In this document: one piece after another, positions 1-5,935 of the stretch
Layout of the letters: the number at the start of each line of letters is the position of its first letter
Position numbering within the stretch: the stretch's first letter is position 1
Assembly: GCA_021809565.1 (NCBI GenBank)
Contig: JAJZKG010000022.1
Coordinates: 1-8,086 of the forward strand
Source of the DNA: a bacterium
Lineage (GTDB): Bacteria > Patescibacteria > Dojkabacteria > JAKAPS01 > JAJZLI01
Length of the DNA: 8,086 nt
Direction: 5' to 3'
The notes under the pieces: generated by a model
Seen by the model: the letters and a program-made list of their open reading frames with translations, nothing else
Told to the model about the DNA's origin: nothing
Database searches by the model: none
Made by a program: the position numbers and the translations under genes

Positions 1-892
1 TGTTTTGGGATAAATAGTTAATTATGGCCATTTCAATAATCTGCTTGTTTTTTGCTTGCTGCCATATTATGCTTCTATTTCCATCTATTACATTTGCAGT
101 TACCTCCTCACCCCTATGTGCTGGAAGTGGATGCATTACATTGCAGCTTTTTTTGGCATATGATAAAACATTTGAATTTAATTGATACGGTGCGAATAGC
201 CCCCTTCTTTTTTCTGCGTCTTTCTCATCCCCCATGCTAACGAAGGTGTCTGTATATATGATATCTGAATTTTCAACGCCTTTTTTTATATCAGAACTAA
301 TATAAACATTTGAATATTTTCTTGCCTCATTCACATAAGTGCTATTAGGTTTTATGTTCTTTGGGCCTACTAAAAAGATGTCCGCTCCGAGTTTTGCTGC
401 TGTTACCATCAAAGAATTAAATGTATTCTGAGCAATATCCCCAATCAATGAAATCTTAAGTCCTTTTAGATCCTTTTTTATTGTTTTTATAGTATAACAG
501 TCCGCTAATGCCTGTGTTGGATGTTCTAAGTGCGTTAGCGCATTTATGACCGGTATACTTGCTGCATTTGCCATAGCCTCTAATTTATCATGTTCGTTTA
601 TTCTTACGACAATATAATCACAGTATAAACTAAGTATTTTAGCGGTGTCTGCAAGTTCCTCCCCTCTTGATGCTTGTGAGGTGTGGGCATCAATGTAAAT
701 AGATTTACAACCAAGTTTTGCAGCGGCAACCTCAAATGATACTCTTGTTCTTGTAGATGCCTCAGCGAAAAACAGGGCAATTACTGGGTCATTTTTCAAT
801 TTTTTAATCTTTCCTAAAGTAATGTTATCAGATATTTCAAAAATTTTTTTAATGCTATTTACTTTTAAATCCTCATGTGTTATAATATTCAT
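1..892 (-). CDS. argF: Ornithine carbamoyltransferase-type enzyme, 3' end cut by window edge
   Basis: This enzyme transfers the carbamoyl group between carbamoyl phosphate and ornithine to form citrulline, or runs the reverse phosphorolysis in arginine catabolism; it is cytoplasmic. I translated it by hand from an ATG at 892-890, giving 297 residues. Family length is about 300-310, so only a few C-terminal residues are missing. The carbamoyl-phosphate motif STRTR is at residues 46-50, followed by VSFEVAA. HPTQALAD lies near the middle, and the ornithine-side loop VSMGDE is about residue 220. A conserved MHPLPAHRGEEVT segment lies near 262. The SMG loop and AHRGEEV favour ornithine over aspartate transcarbamoylase. 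Two points are odd: the usual OTC HCLP is HPLP here, and FAEASTRTR resembles the aspartate enzyme. The start lies 4 bases after the stop of the COG2403 gene, so the two are probably co-transcribed and translationally coupled. Anabolic (argF) and catabolic (arcB) roles cannot be separated here. Confidence 0.9.
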   Translation of the reverse strand, partial: MNIITHEDLKVNSIKKIFEISDNITLGKIKKLKNDPVIALFFAEASTRTRVSFEVAAAKLGCKSIYIDAHTSQASRGEELADTAKILSLYCDYIVVRINEHDKLEAMANAASIPVINALTHLEHPTQALADCYTIKTIKKDLKGLKISLIGDIAQNTFNSLMVTAAKLGADIFLVGPKNIKPNSTYVNEARKYSNVYISSDIKKGVENSDIIYTDTFVSMGDEKDAEKRRGLFAPYQLNSNVLSYAKKSCNVMHPLPAHRGEEVTANVIDGNRSIIWQQAKNKQIIEMAIINYLSQN

Positions 893-896
893 ATAA

Positions 897-2216
897 TCAA
901 CTCTTTTTTGCAAAATTTTCTAATATTTTATCTAATCTATTGTCTTTGGGCTGCAATTCATAATTTACTTGAATGAACGGTTTATTTATTTTTATAATGC
1001 TATCAAGGCGGGTAGGCGTTGCAGATATTACAATATCACATTTTGCATTATTTATAGTAGTTCTAAGGTCCTTTATCTGTTCTGGGCTATATCCCATAGC
1101 AGGCAGTTCTAACTCTAGTTTTGTATATTTCTCAAAGGTCTTTTTTATTTCTCCTACAGCATATTTTTTTGCCGATATTATTTTTGCATTATTATTTTTT
1201 GCCGCAATCATTCCAGCGCCGAATTTCATACCACCATGTGTTATTGTTGGCCCATCTTCTATTACAAGTGCGGTCTTTCCATTTATCATTTCAGGTTTAT
1301 CTGGTATGACTAATGAGTTGGCATATATAATATTTGCAGTTTTATTTATCGTTTTAATATCATACTCTAATATAGATAGTTCTTTTTTTGTTGCTGAATT
1401 AACTTTATTTATTATTATAACATCCGCCATACGGGCAACAATTTCACCAGGATAATAAGTTAATTCATTTCCAGCTCTTAATGGGTCTGCAACTGTTATA
1501 AAAAGATCAGGTTTTATAAATGGGGCATCATTGTTTCCCCCATCCCATATTATGATATCCGCTTCTTTTTCTGCAGATCTAAGTATTTTATCGTAATCTA
1601 CCCCTGCGTATATTACAAAATTATTTTTTATGTGTGGTTCGTAATCCTCCCGTTCCTCTATAGTTGTCTTATATTTATCAAGGTCACTTAATTTTTCAAA
1701 TCGCTCGTTTATTTGTTCTTTTAATATTCCATACGGCATAGGGTGCCTGATTAATATAACACGCTTTCCCATGTCTCTTAATTTTTTTGCAACATATCTT
1801 GATGTTTGGCTTTTTCCACATCCTGTTCTAACAGCACAAATTGCAATTACTGGTTTTTTGGATTTTAACATGGTTTTTTCAGGTGCAACAAGCCAAAAAT
1901 CCGAACCTGCTGCATTCACTATGCTACATTTTTTCATTACTTCATTGTATGGAAGGTCGCTGTATGACATTATTGATATGTCTATGTTGTTTTTTATTAT
2001 TAAATCTTTTAGTTCTGATTCGTCATAAATTTTGATACCATTTTTATATAAATGTCCACTCAATTCTTTTGGATATACTCTGTCTGATATATATGGAATT
2101 TGGTTCGCTGTGAATGCTACTACTTCATAATCATTATTATCCCTAAAAAGAACATTAAAATTATGGAAATCTCTACCTGCAGCCCCAATTATTATAACTT
2201 TTTTTCTATTAGACAT
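897..2216 (-). CDS. COG2403 P-loop NTPase, cyclic 2,3-diphosphoglycerate synthetase-like
   Basis: This is a cytoplasmic protein of 439 residues. The family includes the Methanothermus cyclic 2,3-diphosphoglycerate synthetase, but most members are known only as predicted GTPases, so the substrate here is unproven. Residues 7-20 form a Rossmann-like opening, IIIGAAGRDFHNFN, typical of the family. The Walker A motif AVRTGCGKSQTS begins at residue 128, with the P-loop lysine at 135. The segment RVILIRHPMPYG follows it. An acidic WDGGNNDAPF segment near 226 probably serves as Walker B, and VADPLRAGNE follows. The second half carries EDGPTITHGGMKFGAG, another family signature. The ATG at 2216 sits about 30 bases downstream of a TATA-like box. 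The gene leads a two-gene operon with an ornithine carbamoyltransferase. That context makes a carbamoyl-phosphate, carbamate or arginine-linked role at least as plausible as an osmolyte/thermoprotectant synthetase (inference). Family membership is confident; function is not. Confidence 0.85.
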   Translation of the reverse strand: MSNRKKVIIIGAAGRDFHNFNVLFRDNNDYEVVAFTANQIPYISDRVYPKELSGHLYKNGIKIYDESELKDLIIKNNIDISIMSYSDLPYNEVMKKCSIVNAAGSDFWLVAPEKTMLKSKKPVIAICAVRTGCGKSQTSRYVAKKLRDMGKRVILIRHPMPYGILKEQINERFEKLSDLDKYKTTIEEREDYEPHIKNNFVIYAGVDYDKILRSAEKEADIIIWDGGNNDAPFIKPDLFITVADPLRAGNELTYYPGEIVARMADVIIINKVNSATKKELSILEYDIKTINKTANIIYANSLVIPDKPEMINGKTALVIEDGPTITHGGMKFGAGMIAAKNNNAKIISAKKYAVGEIKKTFEKYTKLELELPAMGYSPEQIKDLRTTINNAKCDIVISATPTRLDSIIKINKPFIQVNYELQPKDNRLDKILENFAKKS

Positions 2217-2240
2217 TTAATCCCAATTTTGATAAAGATA

Positions 2241-2253
2241 GAAATTATTTAAG
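2241..2253 (-). promoter_or_regulatory. TATA-like box for the COG2403-argF operon
   Basis: On the minus strand this reads GCTTAAATAATTTC-like, with the box centred about 2249. That is 33 bases before the ATG at 2216, predicting a leader of only a few bases. The antiporter ends at 2274, so the box lies in the 57-base gap and gives the operon its own promoter. No ribosome-binding site is visible. Confidence 0.5.
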
Positions 2254-2273
2254 CATTCCCAATAATATAAAAT

Positions 2274-3500
2274 TCAATCCGTAACAGATTCATTCAAAAT
2301 TCTCGGTATTAATGTTTTATACTTTATTTTTATACCATATAAAAGAATGCCTGCAATTATCGATATAACGATGCTTAATGTGATTATTATTGAATATGAA
2401 CTTTGGCTTATTAATCCTTCGTTGAGCGCTATTACGGCTATTGCAATTCCGACTGCACCCCTACCAGAAATTATCCCTGCAAGTTTTCTGGATCTATTGC
2501 CCTCTTTTTTATTTATGAAACGTTTGGCAAATTTGAAAGATAAATAATAAGCAATTATAAAAGCGATTGAAACAAAAACAAATATCTCTAGAATAAAATC
2601 GATATTACTATATACAATAAATGCTTCAAGTCCAGCTGCTCCAAAAAATATAGGTATAAAAAAACTATCATTTATTCTGTTTAATGTTCTAGATACCTTA
2701 CCAAAAGATTCATTTCCTATAATACCCCTATTTATTATAAGTCCCGCAAAAAAAGCCCCTATTATATAACTTATTCCTATTGCGTTAAATATCATTGAAA
2801 CAAGAAGTCCAAAAATTATTAAAATGGCATAAGAAAAATGGCTGCTTCTAAATTTTACCCATATTATGTTAAGTGATTTTCTAAAGATCCATTTATTCTT
2901 ATTTATTATATAATCAAATCCAAAATATAAAATTAGAAGGATTGCAAGCGGTAATAATATGTTGCTTAAGCTGCCTGAAGCGTTTGAGAAATAGGATAAA
3001 ATTATAAATCCAATTATATCCGATATCACAACAGATGATATTATGATTTTACCTATCTCTCGTTTCATTAAGGAATATTTCCCAACCAAGACTGATACTA
3101 TTGAAATAGATGGTATAGCAGTTGCAAGTGCAATTATGGATGTTTCAGTTACGCCTATGTTTAATATGTGTGTTAATAAGAACAATTCTATACTAAATGG
3201 AATAATAAAACTTAATATAGAAAGAAGAGCAGCTTTTTTTAAATGTTTCATTATTATTTCCGTATTCATCTCTATTCCTATAAGAAAAACTATAAAAAAT
3301 ATAGCAATAGAGGTTATGCCTGATATCGCATTATTATAAGATAATAAATTAAGCAAACTTGGTCCTAATATTAGCCCGCTTAGTAATTGACCTGCAATTC
3401 CTGGTAAATTTAATTGTTCAAATATTTCACCAGCAATTATGGCTGCCGTGAGTATTATTAGTATGTCCAATATTATGTTATATGTCATATGGCAATCCAT
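2274..3500 (-). CDS. CPA2-type (Kef/NapA family) sodium or potassium/proton antiporter
   Basis: This is an integral membrane protein of 408 residues, predicted to exchange Na+ or K+ for H+ and so support pH and ion homeostasis. The hydrophobicity pattern gives about 11-12 membrane segments across the whole length, matching PF00999 membrane-domain proteins. The N-terminal segment contains LPGIAGQLLSGLILGPSLL (33-50), a typical first-repeat motif. The unwound-helix region is ATAIPSISIVS (126-136). The presumed ion-binding aspartate is D161 in VISDIIGF. It is preceded by serine, rather than the Asn, Asp or Gln commonly seen in relatives. IIGAFFAGLIINR and the late GRGAVGIAIA segment (R347) fit the second repeat. 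There is no C-terminal RCK/TrkA domain, so nucleotide gating as in KefB/C is not expected. Starts at M1 (3500) and M5 (3488) are both possible, and each has a TATA-like box at a suitable distance. Ion specificity cannot be read from the sequence. Confidence 0.88.
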   Translation of the reverse strand: MDCHMTYNIILDILIILTAAIIAGEIFEQLNLPGIAGQLLSGLILGPSLLNLLSYNNAISGITSIAIFFIVFLIGIEMNTEIIMKHLKKAALLSILSFIIPFSIELFLLTHILNIGVTETSIIALATAIPSISIVSVLVGKYSLMKREIGKIIISSVVISDIIGFIILSYFSNASGSLSNILLPLAILLILYFGFDYIINKNKWIFRKSLNIIWVKFRSSHFSYAILIIFGLLVSMIFNAIGISYIIGAFFAGLIINRGIIGNESFGKVSRTLNRINDSFFIPIFFGAAGLEAFIVYSNIDFILEIFVFVSIAFIIAYYLSFKFAKRFINKKEGNRSRKLAGIISGRGAVGIAIAVIALNEGLISQSSYSIIITLSIVISIIAGILLYGIKIKYKTLIPRILNESVTD

Positions 3501-3510
3501 ATTAAGGTCT

Positions 3511-3528
3511 ATTTAAGTATATATAAAA
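3511..3528 (-). promoter_or_regulatory. Two overlapping TATA-like boxes before the antiporter
   Basis: Minus strand reads TTTTATATAT (3528-3519) then ACTTAAAT (3518-3511). The first is centred about 24 bases before the ATG at 3500. The second is about 26 bases before the in-frame ATG at 3488. Either could drive a leaderless message, so this pair decides which start is used. Confidence 0.5.
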
Positions 3529-3558
3529 CTTTGTGGGAATGCTATAAATAAAATAAAT

Positions 3559-3873
3559 TTATTTGAATGTACTCTCTTTTTTTAATAACAAATATTTTTT
3601 ATGTACTCCACCATAAGAATAATTCCCTAACGTACCATCGCTTTTTATTACTCTGTGGCATGGTATAATTATCGGTAGCGGATTCTTTTTTAATGCTGTG
3701 CCTACCGCTCTATTTGCATTCGTTCTTTTTATGGCAAGCGCAAGATCTCTGTAGGTACTTACGCTGCCTTTGGGTATTTTTAGTGTTGCCAAAAGTACAT
3801 CAATTTGAAAGTTGGTAAGATTGTATTTTTTTAGCATACTAAAAATATTTTCAGTATGAATTTTTGTAGTCAT
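3559..3873 (-). CDS. ogt: O6-alkylguanine-DNA alkyltransferase, minimal C-terminal-domain form
   Basis: This protein repairs O6-alkylguanine by irreversibly moving the alkyl group to its own cysteine. It is 104 residues, against roughly 150-180 for typical Ogt proteins, and consists almost entirely of the conserved DNA-binding/active-site domain; the N-terminal domain is absent. The active-site PCHRVI has the acceptor Cys at 72. Tyr41 in STYRDLA and Arg55 in NRAVG match the nucleotide-flipping residues of the family. Asn64-Pro65 is the conserved hinge, and GNYSYGG (83-89) with Glu100 completes the active-site network. All expected residues are present, so the short form is probably active, as domain-only members of the family exist. 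It could alternatively be an alkyltransferase-like protein, but those replace the Cys, which is intact here. It is transcribed divergently from the methyltransferase gene across a very AT-rich gap. A second alkylation-repair gene, tag, lies about 870 bases to the right. Confidence 0.92.
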   Translation of the reverse strand: MTTKIHTENIFSMLKKYNLTNFQIDVLLATLKIPKGSVSTYRDLALAIKRTNANRAVGTALKKNPLPIIIPCHRVIKSDGTLGNYSYGGVHKKYLLLKKESTFK

Positions 3874-4001
3874 AAATATAAAACTCTTAAATTAAATATA
3901 ATATATATTATATATTTATTAAAATAATAAATTTCAAAGTTACCTAAAATATTATTATATAACTATATATTAGTTAATTGTATATAATATTTGGTAGTAT
4001 C
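3874..4001. promoter_or_regulatory. Divergent promoter region, almost entirely A+T
   Basis: This 128-base gap separates ogt (minus) from the methyltransferase (plus). For ogt, a TATA-like run at about 3894-3905 lies about 25 bases before its ATG. For the methyltransferase, ctatatatta at 3963-3972 lies about 35 bases before the ATG at 4002. A second box-like run, tatataata at 3980-3988, is too close to that ATG to serve it. The low-melting run of alternating A/T could affect both promoters, but no clear operator dyad stands out. Confidence 0.5.
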
Positions 4002-4550
4002 ATGGAGGAAGATAAGAAAGTACACATTCATAATTTTTATAAAATTACGGAAGTGGAGGAGCATTTTACTAATATAATAAAAGAAAATAAAAAATATATC
4101 CAGTTACTTGAAGGTGTAGATTTAGGGGCAGGTGGAGGAAGATTTTCAAAAATATTAGGTACGTATGCAAAAACTGTGTACGCTGTTGATATATCAAATG
4201 AATCTATAGCTGCAATGAAAATAAATTTAGCAGAACTTAAAAATGTAAAAATAATTAAAATACCTGAGAATAAATTGCCGTTCGATGATTCTAGCATGGA
4301 TTTTGTGTTTGCAGCAAATTCTTTTCATGATGTTCCAGTTGGGTATGAAAAAGAGATAAATAGGGTTTTGAAGGCTGGCGGCAATTTTATTGATCTTGAT
4401 TGGAAAAAAGAGAAAACAGAGTTTGGGCCTCCTATTAAAATAAGATTTTCAGAAGAAGATGTAATACAAAAAATGGAAAAACAGAATTTTAAGCTCATTA
4501 AAAAAATTGATATAAAAACACATTATATGCTTATTTTTTCTAAAATATGA
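4002..4550 (+). CDS. Class I SAM-dependent methyltransferase (type 11 fold)
   Basis: This is a soluble protein of 182 residues that should transfer a methyl group from S-adenosylmethionine; the acceptor is unknown. Motif I is VDLGAGGGRFS (39-49), the glycine-rich SAM loop. The acidic residue binding the SAM ribose is D63 in VYAVDIS. A motif near 96-102, SSMDFVFA, matches the post-I/IV region of the methyltransferase_11 family, and NRVLKAGGNFIDLDW is the usual C-terminal strand region. The frame is also open from a TTG at 3978, but that codon lies inside the likely promoter, so I chose the ATG at 4002. An early HIHNFYK segment precedes the fold. Family members act on many small molecules, lipids or tRNA. 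Its placement between ogt and tag suggests no specific substrate. Confidence 0.85.
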   Translation: MEEDKKVHIHNFYKITEVEEHFTNIIKENKKYIQLLEGVDLGAGGGRFSKILGTYAKTVYAVDISNESIAAMKINLAELKNVKIIKIPENKLPFDDSSMDFVFAANSFHDVPVGYEKEINRVLKAGGNFIDLDWKKEKTEFGPPIKIRFSEEDVIQKMEKQNFKLIKKIDIKTHYMLIFSKI

Positions 4551-4739
4551 AACTTCAATCTTAAGACATATTTATAAAATTCGATTTCGCAATCTTTATT
4601 ATTCATGGGCATTTAAAATGCTCAATGTTATTTATAATTTTATTTTTATATCTATGTAGCTAGCTGTTAAAATTAATCAGATTTGTAATATGTTATATCT
4701 GTTCTCAATTAAGCCAAAAAATGTAAAGATATGTAACAT
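4551..4739. other. Intergenic stretch with a short dyad and a T-rich tract
   Basis: This gap lies between the converging methyltransferase (plus) and tag (minus) genes. It has no open frame longer than about a dozen codons. TTTATAAAA at 4570-4578 resembles a TATA box, about 30-37 bases before an imperfect dyad at 4607-4623 (GGGCATTT/AAATGCTC). That could mean a short unannotated transcript, but nothing else supports one. The T-rich run at about 4628-4653 could end plus-strand transcription. Confidence 0.3.
4628..4653 (+). terminator. T-rich tract after the methyltransferase gene
   Basis: Several short runs of T occur here, including a run of five, about 80 bases after the methyltransferase stop. 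Archaeal transcription often ends at such oligo-T tracts without a hairpin. The call rests on composition alone. Confidence 0.3.
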
Positions 4740-5309
4740 TTAAAATTGTTTATATCTAAAGCATGAAGTTATATGGTCATTTACCATTCCCGTTGCCTGC
4801 ATGTGTGAATAACATATAGTACTCCCTACGAATTTAAAGCCGCGTTTTAATAGATCTTTACTCATTCTATCTGATTCATTAGTATGAGATGGTACTTGTG
4901 TCATACTGCTCCATTTATTTTTTATTGGATTATTATTAACGAATTGCCAAATGTAAGAGTCAAAACTGCCAAATTCTTCTTGCACTTTTATGAACGCCAT
5001 TGCATTAATTACTACTGAATTTATTTTTAGCCGGTTTCGTATTATACCGGGATCTTCTATTAATGTTTTTATTTTATTATTATCATAATTAGCTATTTTT
5101 TTATAATCAAATCCGTCGAATGCTTTTCTATAATTCTCTCTTTTTTTTAGGACTGTTAGCCAGCTAAGGCCCGCTTGTGCGCCTTCAAGAATAAGAAATT
5201 CAAATATCTTTTTGTCATCATGTAATGGAACTCCCCATTCTTCATCATGATACTTTATATAGAGTGGGTCTGAGATTGACCACGGACATCTTTTTTTCTC
5301 TTCTTTCAT
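4740..5309 (-). CDS. tag: DNA-3-methyladenine glycosylase I
   Basis: This enzyme excises 3-methyladenine from alkylated DNA and starts base excision repair. At 189 residues it matches the roughly 187 of E. coli Tag, and its motifs line up with that protein at a constant offset of +4. The zinc-binding set is complete: Cys8 (RCPW), His21 (YHDEEWG), His179 and Cys183 (VNDHITSC). The base-binding pocket residues Glu42 and Trp50 are in LEGAQAGLSW, and Tyr20 matches the stacking tyrosine. A helix-hairpin-helix-like segment, IEDPGIIRNRLKI, follows. The ATG at 5309 lies about 26 bases below a TATA-like box, suggesting a leaderless message. Tag is common in bacteria and less usual in archaea, so an old transfer is possible; its base composition now matches its neighbours. 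Together with ogt it gives this locus two complementary alkylation-repair activities. Confidence 0.95.
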   Translation of the reverse strand: MKEEKKRCPWSISDPLYIKYHDEEWGVPLHDDKKIFEFLILEGAQAGLSWLTVLKKRENYRKAFDGFDYKKIANYDNNKIKTLIEDPGIIRNRLKINSVVINAMAFIKVQEEFGSFDSYIWQFVNNNPIKNKWSSMTQVPSHTNESDRMSKDLLKRGFKFVGSTICYSHMQATGMVNDHITSCFRYKQF

Positions 5310-5325
5310 AAAACCATTTAGAATA

Positions 5326-5340
5326 GATTTAATTTTATTA
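5326..5340 (-). promoter_or_regulatory. TATA-like box for tag
   Basis: Minus strand reads TAATAAAATTAAATC, centred about 26 bases before the tag ATG at 5309, consistent with leaderless transcription. It sits in a 101-base gap shared with the divergent VOC gene. Confidence 0.5.
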
Positions 5341-5358
5341 CTATCTAATACGAATAAT

Positions 5359-5370
5359 AAATATTATAAG
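5359..5370 (+). promoter_or_regulatory. Possible TATA box for the VOC gene
   Basis: AAATATTATAAG is centred about 47 bases before the ATG at 5411, predicting a leader of roughly 20 bases. That leader contains GTGA at 5403-5406, a weak match to an archaeal Shine-Dalgarno core, 4 bases before the ATG. If real, this gene uses a leadered message, unlike its neighbours. Confidence 0.3.
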
Positions 5371-5410
5371 CGTTTAGTGAGACTTGTCATATAATTAAAA
5401 AAGTGAAAAT

Positions 5411-5854
5411 ATGCTACAAACCACTCCATTTCTCTTATTCGATGGTGACTGCGCCGAAGCGATGACATTTTATCACAAATGCTTTGGAGGAGAACTAACG
5501 TTGACAAAACTTGCGGACACACCTATGAAAAGCATGTTCCCTCAAGAAAAGCATAATAGGATCATTAATGCACACATAAAAAACGGGGCGATCGATATAT
5601 CTGCCACCGATTGGATGGCAGCTCCGCAATATGAACATATATTAAGAGAAATGTATGCTGTATTTGTTACAGGTAGCTATGATGAAGTGAAGACAGTATT
5701 TGACCGGCTTGCTGTTGGGGCAGAAAAGGATAGGTTTCAAGAATTGCATCAAATGCCGTTTGGCATGTATGGGCAGATGTATGATAAATTCCACAGACAT
5801 TGGATATTCGTGGCCGCCAAAAATAATAACAAGATTGACTCTGCACAAAAGTGA
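5411..5854 (+). CDS. PhnB-like VOC (glyoxalase/bleomycin resistance fold) protein
   Basis: This is a 147-residue soluble protein of the PhnB/3-demethylubiquinone-methyltransferase-like VOC group. Residues 7-28 (LLFDGDCAEAMTFYHKCFGG) are the classic opening of that family. ISATDW (about 64-69) and the closing GMYGQMYDKF-HW-IF segment (about 117-133) complete the paired beta-alpha-beta pattern. VOC members bind a metal and act on many small electrophiles or antibiotics, or simply bind them. No substrate can be named here. The coding sequence is visibly richer in GC, and in codons such as GCC and GCG, than the flanking genes, and this continues to about 5895. That suggests relatively recent transfer from a bacterium (inference). 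It is divergent from tag and convergent with the HD-domain gene. Confidence 0.87.
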   Translation: MLQTTPFLLFDGDCAEAMTFYHKCFGGELTLTKLADTPMKSMFPQEKHNRIINAHIKNGAIDISATDWMAAPQYEHILREMYAVFVTGSYDEVKTVFDRLAVGAEKDRFQELHQMPFGMYGQMYDKFHRHWIFVAAKNNNKIDSAQK

Positions 5855-5906
5855 AGCAAGAAGTGCATCGCCCAAAGCAGGCCGTAGAATTTAATTATGA
5901 CGTCTT

Positions 5907-5935
5907 AAGGATATTGTTTAATATTGAAGGATATT
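5907..5935. repeat. Short direct repeat with a hairpin between convergent genes
   Basis: AAGGATATT occurs at 5907-5915 and again at 5927-5935, a 20-base period. Between and overlapping them, ATATT-GTTT-AATAT (5911-5924) is a perfect 5-bp inverted repeat. It lies in the 79-base gap between the converging VOC and HD genes and overlaps the stop codon of the latter by two bases. It might act as a weak bidirectional terminator. Confidence 0.3.

Noticed and set aside
52..240. Plus-strand frame of 62 codons at the left edge
   Set aside because: It lies opposite the clearly recognisable carbamoyltransferase and has no coding character of its own.
973..1455. Plus-strand open frame of 160 codons inside the COG2403 gene
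   Set aside because: It is antisense to a well-supported family member; the Phe/Ile/Ser-rich translation is what the complement of AT-rich coding DNA gives.
3978..4001. TTG at 3978 as the methyltransferase start
   Set aside because: It falls within the promoter region, and the added eight residues lie before the fold; the ATG at 4002 fits the TATA spacing better.
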